DNA of 64,000 nucleotides from Sphingobacterium griseoflavum (GTDB taxonomy: Bacteria; Bacteroidota; Bacteroidia; Sphingobacteriales; Sphingobacteriaceae), in assembly GCF_014653155.1 (NCBI RefSeq), contig NZ_BNAF01000016.1, positions 22,465 through 86,464 of the forward strand. The letters are read 5' to 3'. The notes beneath the pieces are model-generated. The model saw only the letters and a list, made by a program, of their open reading frames with translations. It searched no databases and was not told the DNA's origin. Made by a program: the position numbers and the translations under genes. Positions 1 through 8,535 of this stretch are shown one piece after another (position 1 is the first letter of the stretch; every line of letters begins with the position of its first letter).

Positions 1-1538
1 GAGCTAAACGAAATACCCTTGTGTTTAGCCCATTTTTCCAACTCTTCAAATGCGGGTACGATCAGCGCGGCTGGAAAACGTTGGTTTTCACCTATTACCA
101 TGACTTGGGCGACGAGCGTTGACTCCATAAATTTATTTTCCAAGGCCTGTGGAGCAACATATTTCCCGCCGGCTGTTTTAAACATCTCTTTTTTACGATC
201 GGTTATTTTCAGGAATCCATCTTGTGTCAACTCGCCAATATCGCCCGTATGGAAAAACCCTTCTTGGTCGATCGCCTCCCTTGTCGCTTCGTCATTTTTG
301 AAATATCCGGTAGTGATGCTGGGACCCTTAACTAAAATTTCTCCATCTCCGGCAATTTTAACCTCAAGGTTTTTGAGCACACGACCCACCGTTCCGAATT
401 TAACGTCCGTTTCTACATGGGAGTTGACGGCAATGACAGGTGAAGTCTCGGTTAGGCCGTAGCCTTCCAGCACTTTTATCCCTGCAGCCCAAAATACACG
501 TCCCAAACGTTCCTGTAACGCTGCCCCACCTGATATAATTAATTCGATATTGCCACCCAATGCTTCCTTCCATTTTGAGAAGATTAATTTTCGGGCGATC
601 CCCAACTGTATATTGTAGTAGAAACCGTTTTTTGGAGGTTCTTGATATCGATGCCCCAAGTCTAAGGCCCAGAAAAATAGACTCTTTTTAATACCAGTCA
701 ACAACTTCCCTTTTTCCACAATTTTGTCATATACTTTTTCCAGCACGCGCGGTACCGTAGTGAATATTTGAGGTTTTACGTCATTGATGTCTGCAACGAT
801 GTTGTCCAGGTTTTCGGCATAGTAAATCTGTATTCCTTTGGAGAGGTAGAGATAAACCACCATGCGTTCGAAAATATGGCATAAAGGAAGGAAGCTTAGC
901 GCAGTTTTAGCATGTTTGGGTACCAAGTGCGAGCAAGCTTCGACATTGCTGAGAATATTTCCGTGCGTCAAAAATACGCCCTTCGGTTTGCCCGTTGTGC
1001 CAGATGTATAGATAAGCGTCAATAGATCGTCGCTATCTACAGCAGCGCGGATAGGGGCTAGGTCAATATCCAATGCCTTGCCCTGATCGATGAGCGACTC
1101 GTAGGAGGCTTTTCCTGCTACCTTGTCAAAGGTGTATATGTCAATTTCAAGCTGATGATCATCGATCGCCTGATCTACTTTTTTTGTCAGATCAGCATTG
1201 CTAACGAATACCAGCTTGGCACCGGCATCTTGCACGATGTAAGATAAGTCTTGTGCCGATAGGGTTGGGTAAAGTGGAACGATAGCCACGCCAAGCTGAT
1301 TGCAGGCGAAATCGACGATATTCCATTCCGGCCTGTTTCCAGACATAAGAGCGACCTTATCGCCCTTCTGCATCCCCTTGTTGACAAGGGCCTTGCTTAG
1401 ATTGTCGACAGCCGTAACGAAGCGGTCCGTGCTATATTTAACCCAAGCTCCGTCGTGTTTGCCTGCAACCATGGTGTCTTGCGCATACTGGGATTGGTAT
1501 CTGTCTATAATGTCGAATAATCTAATCAGCTTGTTCAT
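1..1538 (-). CDS. Long-chain acyl-CoA synthetase (AMP-forming), 3' end cut off by window
   Basis: Ligates CoA to fatty acids through an acyl-adenylate, feeding lipid synthesis or beta-oxidation at the inner membrane face. The minus strand reads MNKLIRLFDIID from position 1538 and stays open for 512 codons to the window edge. The adenylate-forming P-loop motif YTSGTTGKPKG lies near residue 175. The later family motifs GYGLTETSP, a TGDIGE segment and DRKKEMFKTAGG are all present. Family members have roughly 590-600 residues, so perhaps 80-90 C-terminal residues, including the final catalytic lysine region, are outside the window. It is transcribed divergently from the small gene at 1708. The symbol fadD would be plausible, but the substrate length cannot be read from sequence. 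Confidence 0.9.
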   Translation of the reverse strand, partial: MNKLIRLFDIIDRYQSQYAQDTMVAGKHDGAWVKYSTDRFVTAVDNLSKALVNKGMQKGDKVALMSGNRPEWNIVDFACNQLGVAIVPLYPTLSAQDLSYIVQDAGAKLVFVSNADLTKKVDQAIDDHQLEIDIYTFDKVAGKASYESLIDQGKALDIDLAPIRAAVDSDDLLTLIYTSGTTGKPKGVFLTHGNILSNVEACSHLVPKHAKTALSFLPLCHIFERMVVYLYLSKGIQIYYAENLDNIVADINDVKPQIFTTVPRVLEKVYDKIVEKGKLLTGIKKSLFFWALDLGHRYQEPPKNGFYYNIQLGIARKLIFSKWKEALGGNIELIISGGAALQERLGRVFWAAGIKVLEGYGLTETSPVIAVNSHVETDVKFGTVGRVLKNLEVKIAGDGEILVKGPSITTGYFKNDEATREAIDQEGFFHTGDIGELTQDGFLKITDRKKEMFKTAGGKYVAPQALENKFMESTLVAQVMVIGENQRFPAALIVPAFEELEKWAKHKGISFS

Positions 1539-1654
1539 ATGCCTCAAAAATTAAGTGGTTTATAAAATGCGTTATTGTTACTAATATAATATTTTACAGC
1601 TGAAAGAGCGAATTGTTCGAAAAAAATGTAAGTAAATCATAACAGATTTTAACT

Positions 1655-1683
1655 TTTGAACGTTTAAAAAAATATTACTTTTG
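1655..1683 (+). promoter_or_regulatory. Bacteroidota-type promoter (-33/-7)
   Basis: TTTG at 1655-1658 and TACTTTTG at 1676-1683 are separated by 17 bases, matching the TTTG/TAnnTTTG consensus of the Bacteroidota primary sigma factor. The -7 box covers the in-frame TTG at 1681, which rules out that codon as the start of the downstream gene and supports ATG 1708. Confidence 0.75.
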
Positions 1684-1707
1684 GATACATCAAAACTTTA
1701 TATACAC

Positions 1708-2235
1708 ATGAAGAAAGCAAATTGGCTGGTATTGACCTTGGGTATTGTCTTCGTTTCCTACGGAAATGTTTCTGCGCAACTGGACACGCAGCATGCAGTT
1801 GGGGGGCGTTTTGGGAGTGCTACGGGATTTTCGTACCGCTATACCTTGGCCGAAGATAGAGCGGTCCAAGGAATTATGAGTTTGCAAAGCAATTCTAAAT
1901 CGAGGCGTTTTCGTTTGGTGGGCCTATATGAGTTCCATAAGCCCTTGGCAGAAAACTTTACTTGGTTTTACGGCTTTGGGGGAAGTGTTGGAAGTTTTCG
2001 GTACAAGGAGTTGGTAGAAAGCACGACGAATCCAGATGGTTCCATCACGACGAGAAGGACCGATCCAAAATCCGAGCTCGCATTAAGTATCGATGGTATT
2101 ATCGGTGTGGAATATGCTATACCGACCACACCATTGTCCGTATCTTTGGATGTAAAACCTTATTTTGATTTTTTGCAGGAGAGTACGATCAAACTAATCG
2201 ATCCTTTGGGTTTGACCATTCGGTATAAATTTTAA
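1708..2235 (+). CDS. Small secreted, probable outer-membrane beta-barrel protein
   Basis: I do not recognise a named family. The 175-residue product begins with a clear Sec signal peptide (KK, then a hydrophobic stretch, then NVSAQ cleavage near residue 24). The mature part is glycine-rich with alternating hydrophobic and polar residues, for example GGRFGSATGFSYRYTL and FYGFGGSVGSF, and it ends in a strand closing on Phe (LTIRYKF), the usual signature of outer-membrane barrel proteins. It has its own promoter just upstream and a stem-loop downstream. Length and pattern suggest an 8-stranded barrel. Function unknown. Confidence 0.75.
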   Translation: MKKANWLVLTLGIVFVSYGNVSAQLDTQHAVGGRFGSATGFSYRYTLAEDRAVQGIMSLQSNSKSRRFRLVGLYEFHKPLAENFTWFYGFGGSVGSFRYKELVESTTNPDGSITTRRTDPKSELALSIDGIIGVEYAIPTTPLSVSLDVKPYFDFLQESTIKLIDPLGLTIRYKF

Positions 2236-2250
2236 CAGCCATTTTACAGG

Positions 2251-2279
2251 TCGGATGAGCTTTGCCGTTGCTCATCCGA
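2251..2279. terminator. Stem-loop between convergent genes
   Basis: A perfect 10-bp stem (TCGGATGAGC/GCTCATCCGA) with a 9-base loop lies between two convergent stop codons. There is no strong T tract on either side, so it is a likely but not classical terminator. Confidence 0.55.
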
Positions 2280-2288
2280 TTAGCTGTG

Positions 2289-4028
2289 TTATGTGTTTAT
2301 GGAAAGCCAGATTTTACCTAGCGCTGTTTCCTGTTCGCTGGCATTCTGTCTGGGCTGTATGCTCCAAAGTTGTCTGCTGCTCCTGCGTAAGGGGCTGTGG
2401 ATGGTACGTATGCGGCCGTCACGCGCGACCAGCAGGTCGATGATGTCGTGTTCATGGGCTTGCCCCAGCAAGAATTCCATTTCTTTGCCCTCTGTATCGA
2501 GACGGATACCGTTTATAGCAATCAGTTCATCGTTGACATTCAGTCCCGCATCCCAAGCGGCAGATCCACGTTCCACATTTTTTATGAATAGCCGACCGTC
2601 TTGTTGTTGGTAGCGTATACCGAGCGACAGATCTTGGCTATCTCTGTTTAGATCGATCATCTCGTATCCCACCGCGTTAAAGAAGCGGTTGTAATCCAGT
2701 TCCCTATTGTCGTGTGCAGCATCAAAAATATCGGTAAGGTCGAGGCCAGTAACCGCCTCTGCCAATTGTTGAAATTCGTATTCTTCAAAACCCCGCTGCT
2801 CTTTTTTATAAAACAGCTGGTAGGCCGCGCGCATCACATCATCCAGCCGTTTTTTGCCCGCTGTCTGCGCAATGATGTAAATGTCTAGCGCTGCGGCGAG
2901 CATGGCTCCTTTATTATAATAAGAAATGCTGCTGTTGATGGAGTTTTCATCTGGTCGGTATTGCTTGATCCATGTATCGAGGCTAGCTTGCGCCGCTGAT
3001 TGTATGCGGTGTCCCGCACGGTTGTACACCAGGTTGAATTCGTTGGCCAAGGCATTTAGGTATTCCTTTGCAGAAAAGAAACCACATCGGCGGACGACCA
3101 AGTTGTCGTAGTAGGCCGTGAAGCCTTCCATAATCCACAACCCTTCTGTATAGTTTTCCTGCTCATAATCGAAGGGACCCAAGGCTATGGGGCGCAGTCT
3201 TTTTACGTTCCACAGATGAAAATATTCATGGGCAACCAAGCTCAGGAAATTTTTGTAGGACGAATCTATGTGGTAAGCGTTTCTGCTGGCGCCCAATACG
3301 GTAGAATTCAAATGTTCCAATCCACCACCACCGTTTTGATAGTTGTGGGTGATGAAAACATACCGGCTATTTGGGTTTTCTCCCCAGATTAAAGTTTCCG
3401 TTTCGATAATGTTTTGGATGTCTTCGGTCAGCTGCCTTTTATTATAGTTGCCGCCGCCCACCATGGCAAATTCATGGGGCACGCCCGCTGCTTCGAAATG
3501 CCAAATATCTTGGTTCCCGATTTCTATGGGCGAATCAAACAGGATGTCGAAATTATCGGCGAAGTAGCTATTGGCCTCCATGGGAAGTTTGCGAAGTCCT
3601 GTGGACACCTGTTGCCAGCTCTCCGGCAGGTCGATACGAACGGTACAGGCATGGTGCAGCAAACCGTCCGGATAGAGAAACGTTCCTGCTGGGCTGATAA
3701 ATGCATGGTCTGCATCGATAAAATTAGTACGTACAGATATTTCGAAACCGTAGACCCTGTAACGGATTTTAAGCTTCCTTTTGGGATTTTCCACGCGCCA
3801 CGTGTTCTTGGCGATTTTTGTAAAAGCAACGGGCTGTTCATCCGCGAAAGCCTCAAAACCTTCCAGGTGCCTTGCAAATTCCCGTATCAAATATGATCCG
3901 GGCGTCCACACGGGCATTTTTAAATCCACATAATCCTGCTCTACCTGCTCGATATTCATTTCGATCTCTGCATAATGCGCTTGCGGTTCCTGAAAGTAAA
4001 TTCTAAAGTCTATAGCGGACGTTGACAT
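2289..4028 (-). CDS. M61 family aminopeptidase with C-terminal PDZ domain
   Basis: Zinc metallopeptidase of the M61 (glycyl aminopeptidase) family. The 579-residue product contains the zinc motif HEYFH (His267, Glu268, His271) followed by LWNVKR, and an acidic LWIMEGFTAYYDNL segment about 50 residues later that holds the third zinc ligand, Glu. An N-terminal beta-rich domain precedes the catalytic domain, and a PDZ domain follows near residues 465-550 (GSAAWDAGLNVNDELIAINGIRL). The frame also opens at TTG 4034, but ATG 4028 (MSTSAIDF) is the better start. No signal peptide is visible, so it may be cytoplasmic. Convergent with the gene at 1708. Confidence 0.9.
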   Translation of the reverse strand: MSTSAIDFRIYFQEPQAHYAEIEMNIEQVEQDYVDLKMPVWTPGSYLIREFARHLEGFEAFADEQPVAFTKIAKNTWRVENPKRKLKIRYRVYGFEISVRTNFIDADHAFISPAGTFLYPDGLLHHACTVRIDLPESWQQVSTGLRKLPMEANSYFADNFDILFDSPIEIGNQDIWHFEAAGVPHEFAMVGGGNYNKRQLTEDIQNIIETETLIWGENPNSRYVFITHNYQNGGGGLEHLNSTVLGASRNAYHIDSSYKNFLSLVAHEYFHLWNVKRLRPIALGPFDYEQENYTEGLWIMEGFTAYYDNLVVRRCGFFSAKEYLNALANEFNLVYNRAGHRIQSAAQASLDTWIKQYRPDENSINSSISYYNKGAMLAAALDIYIIAQTAGKKRLDDVMRAAYQLFYKKEQRGFEEYEFQQLAEAVTGLDLTDIFDAAHDNRELDYNRFFNAVGYEMIDLNRDSQDLSLGIRYQQQDGRLFIKNVERGSAAWDAGLNVNDELIAINGIRLDTEGKEMEFLLGQAHEHDIIDLLVARDGRIRTIHSPLRRSSRQLWSIQPRQNASEQETALGKIWLSINT

Positions 4029-4131
4029 GGGCAATGTGGATTTTTTAAGTTATGTGCACAAAACTAATCTTATTCTAGCGGACATCCAACGGATAATCAA
4101 AAAGCCTGATAAAATTGTACGGCAGAATTTG

Positions 4132-4139
4132 TATCTTTG
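4132..4139 (+). promoter_or_regulatory. Probable -7 promoter box
   Basis: TATCTTTG fits TAnnTTTG and lies 25 bases before the start codon of the BadF-type kinase gene. A good -33 TTTG at the right spacing is not visible. Confidence 0.45.
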
Positions 4140-4164
4140 AGTATAGATTATTTGGATATAACGT

Positions 4165-5031
4165 ATGATTTTAGTGGCCGATAGCGGATCTTCGAACTCG
4201 GACTGGATGCTTAATTTACCTGATAGCAAGCCTTTGTCTTTCCGTACGAGAGGGTTGAATCCCTTTTTCGTAAACGAGAAGGAAATTGCCAAGGTGATGA
4301 AGGAGGTGCCGGAAATTTTGCCCTACGCGAACGAGATAAATGAAGTTTATTTTTTTGGTGCGGGTTGTGTCACTCCGGATAGGCGCGAGATTGTATCGAA
4401 TGCGCTTACCGAAATTTTTCCGACCGCTTTCGTATCGGTAGAAAGTGATCTGTTAGGATGTGCATATGCCACATGTGGAGATAAAAAAGGGTATATATCA
4501 ACGATAGGAACGGGTTCGGACATTGGTTTTTTTGATGGCGAGCACCTTCGTACCGGCGTTCACGGTGTAGGATATGTACTAGGTGATGAGGGCTCTGGCG
4601 CATGGTTTGGCAAACAGCTTATCACGTCCTTCTTATATGATAGCATGCCCAAAGACCTGTCTGTCAAGTTTGCGGAGCGTTACCGGTTGAACAAAGACAT
4701 TGTTATCAAAAACGTTTACCAGCGGGAACGTCCAAACGCATATTTGGCGTCCTTTGCCGAATTCATGGCGGATAATAGGCTTCATCCCTACATTGATTCC
4801 CTGTTGCGTAACGGTTTTGATGAATTTGTGCGAACCAATGTGATGACATATCCGGATTATTGGGAATATAAGGTACACTTCGTGGGACGTATTGCCTATC
4901 ACTTTGACCTTCAGCTACGCGAAGTATGCGAGGTACTGGGCGTTAAGGTTGGTTCCATACTAAAAAGTCCAATGGAACATTTGTTCCATTTTATTGTTGA
5001 TAGAGAAACTAAGTTAATACAAGAAAGATAA
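4165..5031 (+). CDS. BadF/BadG/BcrA/BcrD-type ATPase, N-acetylglucosamine kinase-like (paralog 1)
   Basis: An ASKHA-fold kinase of 288 residues. The N-terminal phosphate-1 motif reads ADSGSSNSDW and the adenosine/phosphate-2 region reads IGTGSDIGFFDG. The GDEGSGAWFGK segment is typical of GlcNAc kinase-like BadF proteins, which phosphorylate amino sugars from peptidoglycan recycling in the cytoplasm. The protein at 9293-10147 is a clear paralog with the same architecture. Here the phosphate-1 loop has Ser-Ser-Asn-Ser where the paralog has Ser-Thr-Lys-Thr, so substrate or activity may differ. The glutathione peroxidase gene starts 2 bases after the stop, implying co-transcription. Confidence 0.8.
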   Translation: MILVADSGSSNSDWMLNLPDSKPLSFRTRGLNPFFVNEKEIAKVMKEVPEILPYANEINEVYFFGAGCVTPDRREIVSNALTEIFPTAFVSVESDLLGCAYATCGDKKGYISTIGTGSDIGFFDGEHLRTGVHGVGYVLGDEGSGAWFGKQLITSFLYDSMPKDLSVKFAERYRLNKDIVIKNVYQRERPNAYLASFAEFMADNRLHPYIDSLLRNGFDEFVRTNVMTYPDYWEYKVHFVGRIAYHFDLQLREVCEVLGVKVGSILKSPMEHLFHFIVDRETKLIQER

Positions 5032-5033
5032 GT

Positions 5034-5552
5034 ATGGCACTAATGAACACACTTTTGCTGCTGCTCAGCATGTTTGCACCCGCAGCCACCATTTACGATT
5101 TTAGCTTTACATCGATAGATGGCAAAACCGTCAATTTATCCGATTTCAAGGGTAAACAAGTTCTGATTGTCAATACTGCCTCAAAATGCGGGTTTACCAA
5201 GCAGTATAAAGATCTGCAGGCGCTGCATGAGCAGTATGGCAAAGATCTCGTTATCATCGGCTTTCCGACAGACAACTTCGGCGGACAGGAGTTTGGATCA
5301 AACGAAGCGATTCAAGACTTTTGCGAAAAGAACTATGGCGTAACCTTTTTGCTTTCTGAAAAAATCGACGTGAAAGGAAAAGATATCGACCCATTATTTA
5401 CGTATTTGACAACGGCGGAAAATGCCGACTTTACCGGCGACATCAACTGGAACTTTGAAAAATTTCTAATCGATAAAGACGGTAAATTGGTGCATCGCTA
5501 TCGCTCTAAGGTAAATCCCTTGGATACCAGCATCACGAGCAATATCAAATAA
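5034..5552 (+). CDS. Glutathione peroxidase family protein (Cys type)
   Basis: Thiol peroxidase of the GPx family, which reduces hydroperoxides, usually with thioredoxin in bacteria. The product has 172 residues. The catalytic site is NTASKCGFT with peroxidatic Cys52 in place of selenocysteine. The family Gln/Gly segment (FGGQEFGSNEAI) and the WNFEKFLI tryptophan block are present, so the Cys-Gln-Trp triad is complete. The first 18 residues are hydrophobic (NTLLLLLSMFAPAA) and look like a signal or anchor, so the enzyme is probably exported. A second Met at 5043 could also be the start. It follows the BadF-type kinase gene by 2 bases. Confidence 0.88.
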   Translation: MALMNTLLLLLSMFAPAATIYDFSFTSIDGKTVNLSDFKGKQVLIVNTASKCGFTKQYKDLQALHEQYGKDLVIIGFPTDNFGGQEFGSNEAIQDFCEKNYGVTFLLSEKIDVKGKDIDPLFTYLTTAENADFTGDINWNFEKFLIDKDGKLVHRYRSKVNPLDTSITSNIK

Positions 5553-5563
5553 GTGGATATAGT

Positions 5564-5597
5564 AATTAAAAAAGACGGCGTACAAATGTGCGCCGTC
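5564..5597 (-). terminator. Rho-independent terminator of tdk
   Basis: On the minus strand, a stem of about 10 bp (GACGGCG core, one G-T pair, 4-base loop) is followed by TTTTTTAATT. The plus-strand side has no T tract, so it serves the minus-strand tdk transcript. Confidence 0.65.
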
Positions 5598-5625
5598 CTG
5601 CGTATATGGTCTAAACCATTTATAA

Positions 5626-5652
5626 GCTAACTTTGTTCCGAACAAAGATAGC
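5626..5652. repeat. 27-bp inverted repeat between gpx and tdk
   Basis: Arms GCTAACTTTGTTC and GAACAAAGATAGC pair over 12 of 13 positions around a single central base. There is no T tract. It lies 74 bases past the tdk stop codon and may be an operator or RNA-end structure. Confidence 0.5.
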
Positions 5653-5725
5653 AAGGAGTTTGCTCGCATCCAATCTACTGTCTGTTAAGTTTTTGTTAAG
5701 GTTTTTAGTGGAATTCGGCTGTGCG

Positions 5726-6301
5726 TTATAAACCGAAGTAACAAGATCGACAGCGCGGCTCATAGCTTTCCTTTTCTCCGAGTAAAACCCTTTCTTCATT
5801 TGACGTGATCCGGTAGGAATAGGTGGCGGGAGCGCCGCACTGCACACATACCGCATGCACTTTCGTCACGTGTTCGGCGATGGCCATCAAGGCGGGGATA
5901 GGGCCAAAGGGCAAGCCTTTGAAGTCCATGTCAAGTCCTGCGACGATAACACGGACACCTCTATTGGCGAGCTGCACACAAACATGAGGCAGCTCATCGT
6001 CAAAAAATTGGGCTTCGTCGATGCCCACCACCTTCGTTTCTGCACTCAAAAGCAGAATGGCTGCGGAATGTGAAATTGGCGTTGATGGGATGCTATTCTT
6101 ATCATGTGAGATCACAGAAGCATCGCTATATCGAATGTCAATGGCAGGCTTAAAAATCTCGACTGGCAGCTTGGCAAACTGCGCGCGCTTCATGCGCCGG
6201 ATAAGCTCTTCTGTTTTTCCGGAGAACATGGATCCACAAATGACCTCTATACTCCCAACCTGGGTGTTTTTTTGGATAAAAGTATGTTCGGAAAACAGCA
6301 T
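5726..6301 (-). CDS. tdk: Thymidine kinase
   Basis: Phosphorylates thymidine to dTMP with ATP in pyrimidine salvage. The 191-residue product has the type II TK fold. The Walker A loop is GSMFSGKT (residues 23-30), the Walker B-like stretch is VVGIDEAQFFDDE, and the lasso/zinc region has CVQCGAPATYSYR and RCRSC near the C terminus, giving four zinc-binding cysteines. The length matches the family. The start at ATG 6301 leaves about 15 residues before the first strand, slightly longer than in E. coli. It is transcribed alone, and its terminator lies downstream at 5564-5597. Confidence 0.95.
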   Translation of the reverse strand: MLFSEHTFIQKNTQVGSIEVICGSMFSGKTEELIRRMKRAQFAKLPVEIFKPAIDIRYSDASVISHDKNSIPSTPISHSAAILLLSAETKVVGIDEAQFFDDELPHVCVQLANRGVRVIVAGLDMDFKGLPFGPIPALMAIAEHVTKVHAVCVQCGAPATYSYRITSNEERVLLGEKESYEPRCRSCYFGL

Positions 6302-6509
6302 CTATTTGTTTTAATGGGTGATAAGCAGCGGATTAACGGAGGCTAAAACTTCTGCTTGAACCGTGCTAATATCGAAATTATATCTTAAATTTGAAGGAGG
6401 GAAATGAGCCTGGACATGGAATGGTATAGCTATCAGTTCTTTTCCTTTTCCACAGACCATCTATAATGGCCTGAAGGTACTGCTCCTACAAAATATAAAA
6501 AAGACAAAT

Positions 6510-7535
6510 ATGGCGTATACAAAAGATTCTATTTTTTCGAAGATCGGTGAATTGTTGGTTGAACTTAATGAAGGCTACGCAGGGCTGTCCGAAGGCAAAC
6601 AAGAGGATCGGGCGACTGCGATCGTATTGATGGAAGCACAAGCGAAATTTTTAGCAACGCATTTCGAGGTTTTCGGACAGCTTTCAAGAGATAGCGGTTC
6701 TCATGCCTCATCGAATGCTTCGATCCCAACAGTCGATCATACTGTGGATCACGCGCAAGCAGCTGTTTTGCCGGCCGAGGAAAAAGAGGAACAGAAAGAG
6801 GAGATTGTTTTTACGCCGCCGGTAGTTTCTTCCACTGATGCCGAGGATAAACAGCCAATTGAAGAGGAAATTGTTGAAACGGATAAAAAAGCGGGGGATC
6901 CAGCTACGGACAGCGAATCGGTGACAGCAAAAAGTGAATCCGAAGTGGAAGAAAAACCGGAGCAGGCCGAAAGAGATTCGACATCACAAACGCTATTTAG
7001 TCCACCTGTCTCGCATAATGAACCCGTAAATCAACCGGTAGCTGTAGAAGAAGAACGGGATGCGTCAACGCAAAAGCCGGAAGAGAAGCAGCCGCAGGCA
7101 CCAGCACCATCTGAGGAACGTGTGGTTGTGCAAGAGGTGATTCAAGAGCCCAAGCAAATTGTGATTGAAAATAGCCCCGCCGCAGAGGAACGAAAGCCTG
7201 CGAGACCCCTCACGCTCAATGAGATGCTGCAACAACAGCGTACAGCAGCTCTCGGCCAATCGGCTACCATTGCTTCCCAGCCATCAAAAAGCCAAGAGCG
7301 CGTGGTTGATCTGAAGTCTGTGATCAATCTCAATGACAAGCTTTTGTTTATCAAAGATTTGTTTAATGGTTACTCTTTGGCCTACAGCGAGGCCATCGAG
7401 CTTTTAAATCGGTATAATAGTTTTGCCGAGGCCGATGTGTTTCTACAGACAAACTATGCGTTGAAGAACAACTGGGGGGACAAGCCTCAAACAGTAGAGA
7501 AGCTATATGCGGTGCTTCGTAAAAAATTTATGTAA
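6510..7535 (+). CDS. Conserved acidic protein of unknown function with disordered middle
   Basis: I do not recognise a characterised family. The 341-residue product has two ordered-looking ends joined by a long Glu/Pro/Gln-rich linker (about residues 80-235). The N-terminal 65 residues look helical (KIGELLVELNEGYAGLSEGK). The C-terminal 90 residues (from LTLNEMLQQQR through LKSVINLNDKLLFIKDLF to the end) are helical and look like a conserved interaction domain. No signal peptide or membrane segment is seen, so it is probably cytoplasmic. It ends just before a strong bidirectional terminator. It could be a scaffold or nucleoid-associated protein, but nothing proves this. Confidence 0.7.
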   Translation: MAYTKDSIFSKIGELLVELNEGYAGLSEGKQEDRATAIVLMEAQAKFLATHFEVFGQLSRDSGSHASSNASIPTVDHTVDHAQAAVLPAEEKEEQKEEIVFTPPVVSSTDAEDKQPIEEEIVETDKKAGDPATDSESVTAKSESEVEEKPEQAERDSTSQTLFSPPVSHNEPVNQPVAVEEERDASTQKPEEKQPQAPAPSEERVVVQEVIQEPKQIVIENSPAAEERKPARPLTLNEMLQQQRTAALGQSATIASQPSKSQERVVDLKSVINLNDKLLFIKDLFNGYSLAYSEAIELLNRYNSFAEADVFLQTNYALKNNWGDKPQTVEKLYAVLRKKFM

Positions 7536-7545
7536 CGTTGTTACG

Positions 7546-7588
7546 GATAAAAGACAGGCTTTCCATAGCGGAAAGCCTGTCTTTTATC
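7546..7588. terminator. Bidirectional terminator, 19-bp perfect stem
   Basis: Two 19-base arms (GATAAAAGACAGGCTTTCC and its complement) with a 5-base loop sit between convergent genes. Each arm carries an A/T-rich outer part that gives a T tract in both directions. Confidence 0.85.
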
Positions 7589-7592
7589 GATG

Positions 7593-8090
7593 TTAAACAA
7601 TGTCAAATTTGACCCAATCTTGGCCCTGTCGTCCGTAAATAAAATATTTTGGCTGAATAATCTCTGCACAGATTTCCACATCACGAAGAAAATCGTCGTT
7701 GTGATCACCAAGATCGCTTTTCTGTACAATGAAAATTTGATTGGAACGAAGGGCGTTTGTCCGGTTTAAAAGATCATCTTCCATTAGTATGCCCATTTCT
7801 CCGTAAAGGCTTTCATTGTTTTGGATAATCAATAGGATATCGGGATTATCGAATTTTTCGGCGAGCAGTTTCCCCCCTGCAATCTGCACCATGTCGGAAA
7901 ACTTTTCATTATACACCGGTTGAAATCCCGTATCTTGCCGGACCAGCAGTACCGATGGACGCTGTTCGAGCGGAATGAATTTAAGTTTGTGGAGCAGGAT
8001 ACTAATTTCTTCGTCGAGGACTGATGCTTCCTGTGGTGCTAGTTGTTGTTTCTCGGCCAATAGGGCTGTATAAAAATGAAGTTCTGCCAT
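7593..8090 (-). CDS. Conserved hypothetical cytoplasmic protein
   Basis: Family not recognised. From ATG 8090 the product is 165 residues (MAELHFYTALLAEKQQ). The frame is open further upstream to 8210, but that would run into the start of the divergent YbaB gene, so 8090 is preferred. The sequence has a helical N terminus followed by alternating strands and helices (RPSVLLVRQDTGF, PDILLIIQNNESL, NQIFIVQKSDLG, EIIQPKYFIYGRQ), suggesting a Rossmann-like alpha/beta fold. No signal peptide or membrane segments are seen. Convergent with the acidic protein gene across a strong terminator. Confidence 0.65.
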   Translation of the reverse strand: MAELHFYTALLAEKQQLAPQEASVLDEEISILLHKLKFIPLEQRPSVLLVRQDTGFQPVYNEKFSDMVQIAGGKLLAEKFDNPDILLIIQNNESLYGEMGILMEDDLLNRTNALRSNQIFIVQKSDLGDHNDDFLRDVEICAEIIQPKYFIYGRQGQDWVKFDIV

Positions 8091-8210
8091 GCTAATCTTT
8101 TGCTGGGGCAAAGTTACGGAAGCAAGGCTTAAGAACCTAATCCATCCATTGTATGTGAATGAATGGCATATATTTTGTAAATTGCTTACTGGAAAAAAAG
8201 AAGTCAACAT

Positions 8211-8525
8211 ATGTTCGATAAATTAATGGAGGCCCAGCAGAAGGCCGAAGAGACTAAAAAAAGGTTAGACCATGTCACTGTTTCAGGCGAGGCAGAAGGT
8301 GGGAAGATCAAGGTAATCGCCACCGCGAATAAGGAGATCAAAGAAATCGTGATCGATCCAGCATTTCTCGCTGCGGCGGATAAAGAAGAGTTGGAGGAAC
8401 TCCTTGTAGTAGCATTAAATAAAACCCTTGTCCAAGCGGAAAATGTGAGCCAGTCAGAGATGCAGGCCATGTCACAGGATTTGCTTGGCGGATTAGGTGG
8501 ATTAGGGAATTTGTTTAACAAATAG
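8211..8525 (+). CDS. YbaB/EbfC family nucleoid-associated protein
   Basis: Small dimeric DNA-binding protein of the YbaB/EbfC family, often found near recombination genes, although none is adjacent here. The 104 residues match the family length. The helical N terminus (LMEAQQKAEETKKRL) is followed by the conserved sheet with VSGEAEGGKIKVIATANKEIKEIVIDP and a C-terminal helix, then a Gly-rich tail (LLGGLGGLGNLF). The next gene starts 10 bases after the stop and is probably co-transcribed. Confidence 0.88.
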   Translation: MFDKLMEAQQKAEETKKRLDHVTVSGEAEGGKIKVIATANKEIKEIVIDPAFLAAADKEELEELLVVALNKTLVQAENVSQSEMQAMSQDLLGGLGGLGNLFNK

Positions 8526-8535
8526 CAGTTAACCT

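Noticed and set aside
1681..1707. TTG start that would extend the small outer-membrane protein
   Set aside because: The TTG is part of the -7 promoter box, so it cannot be in the transcript.
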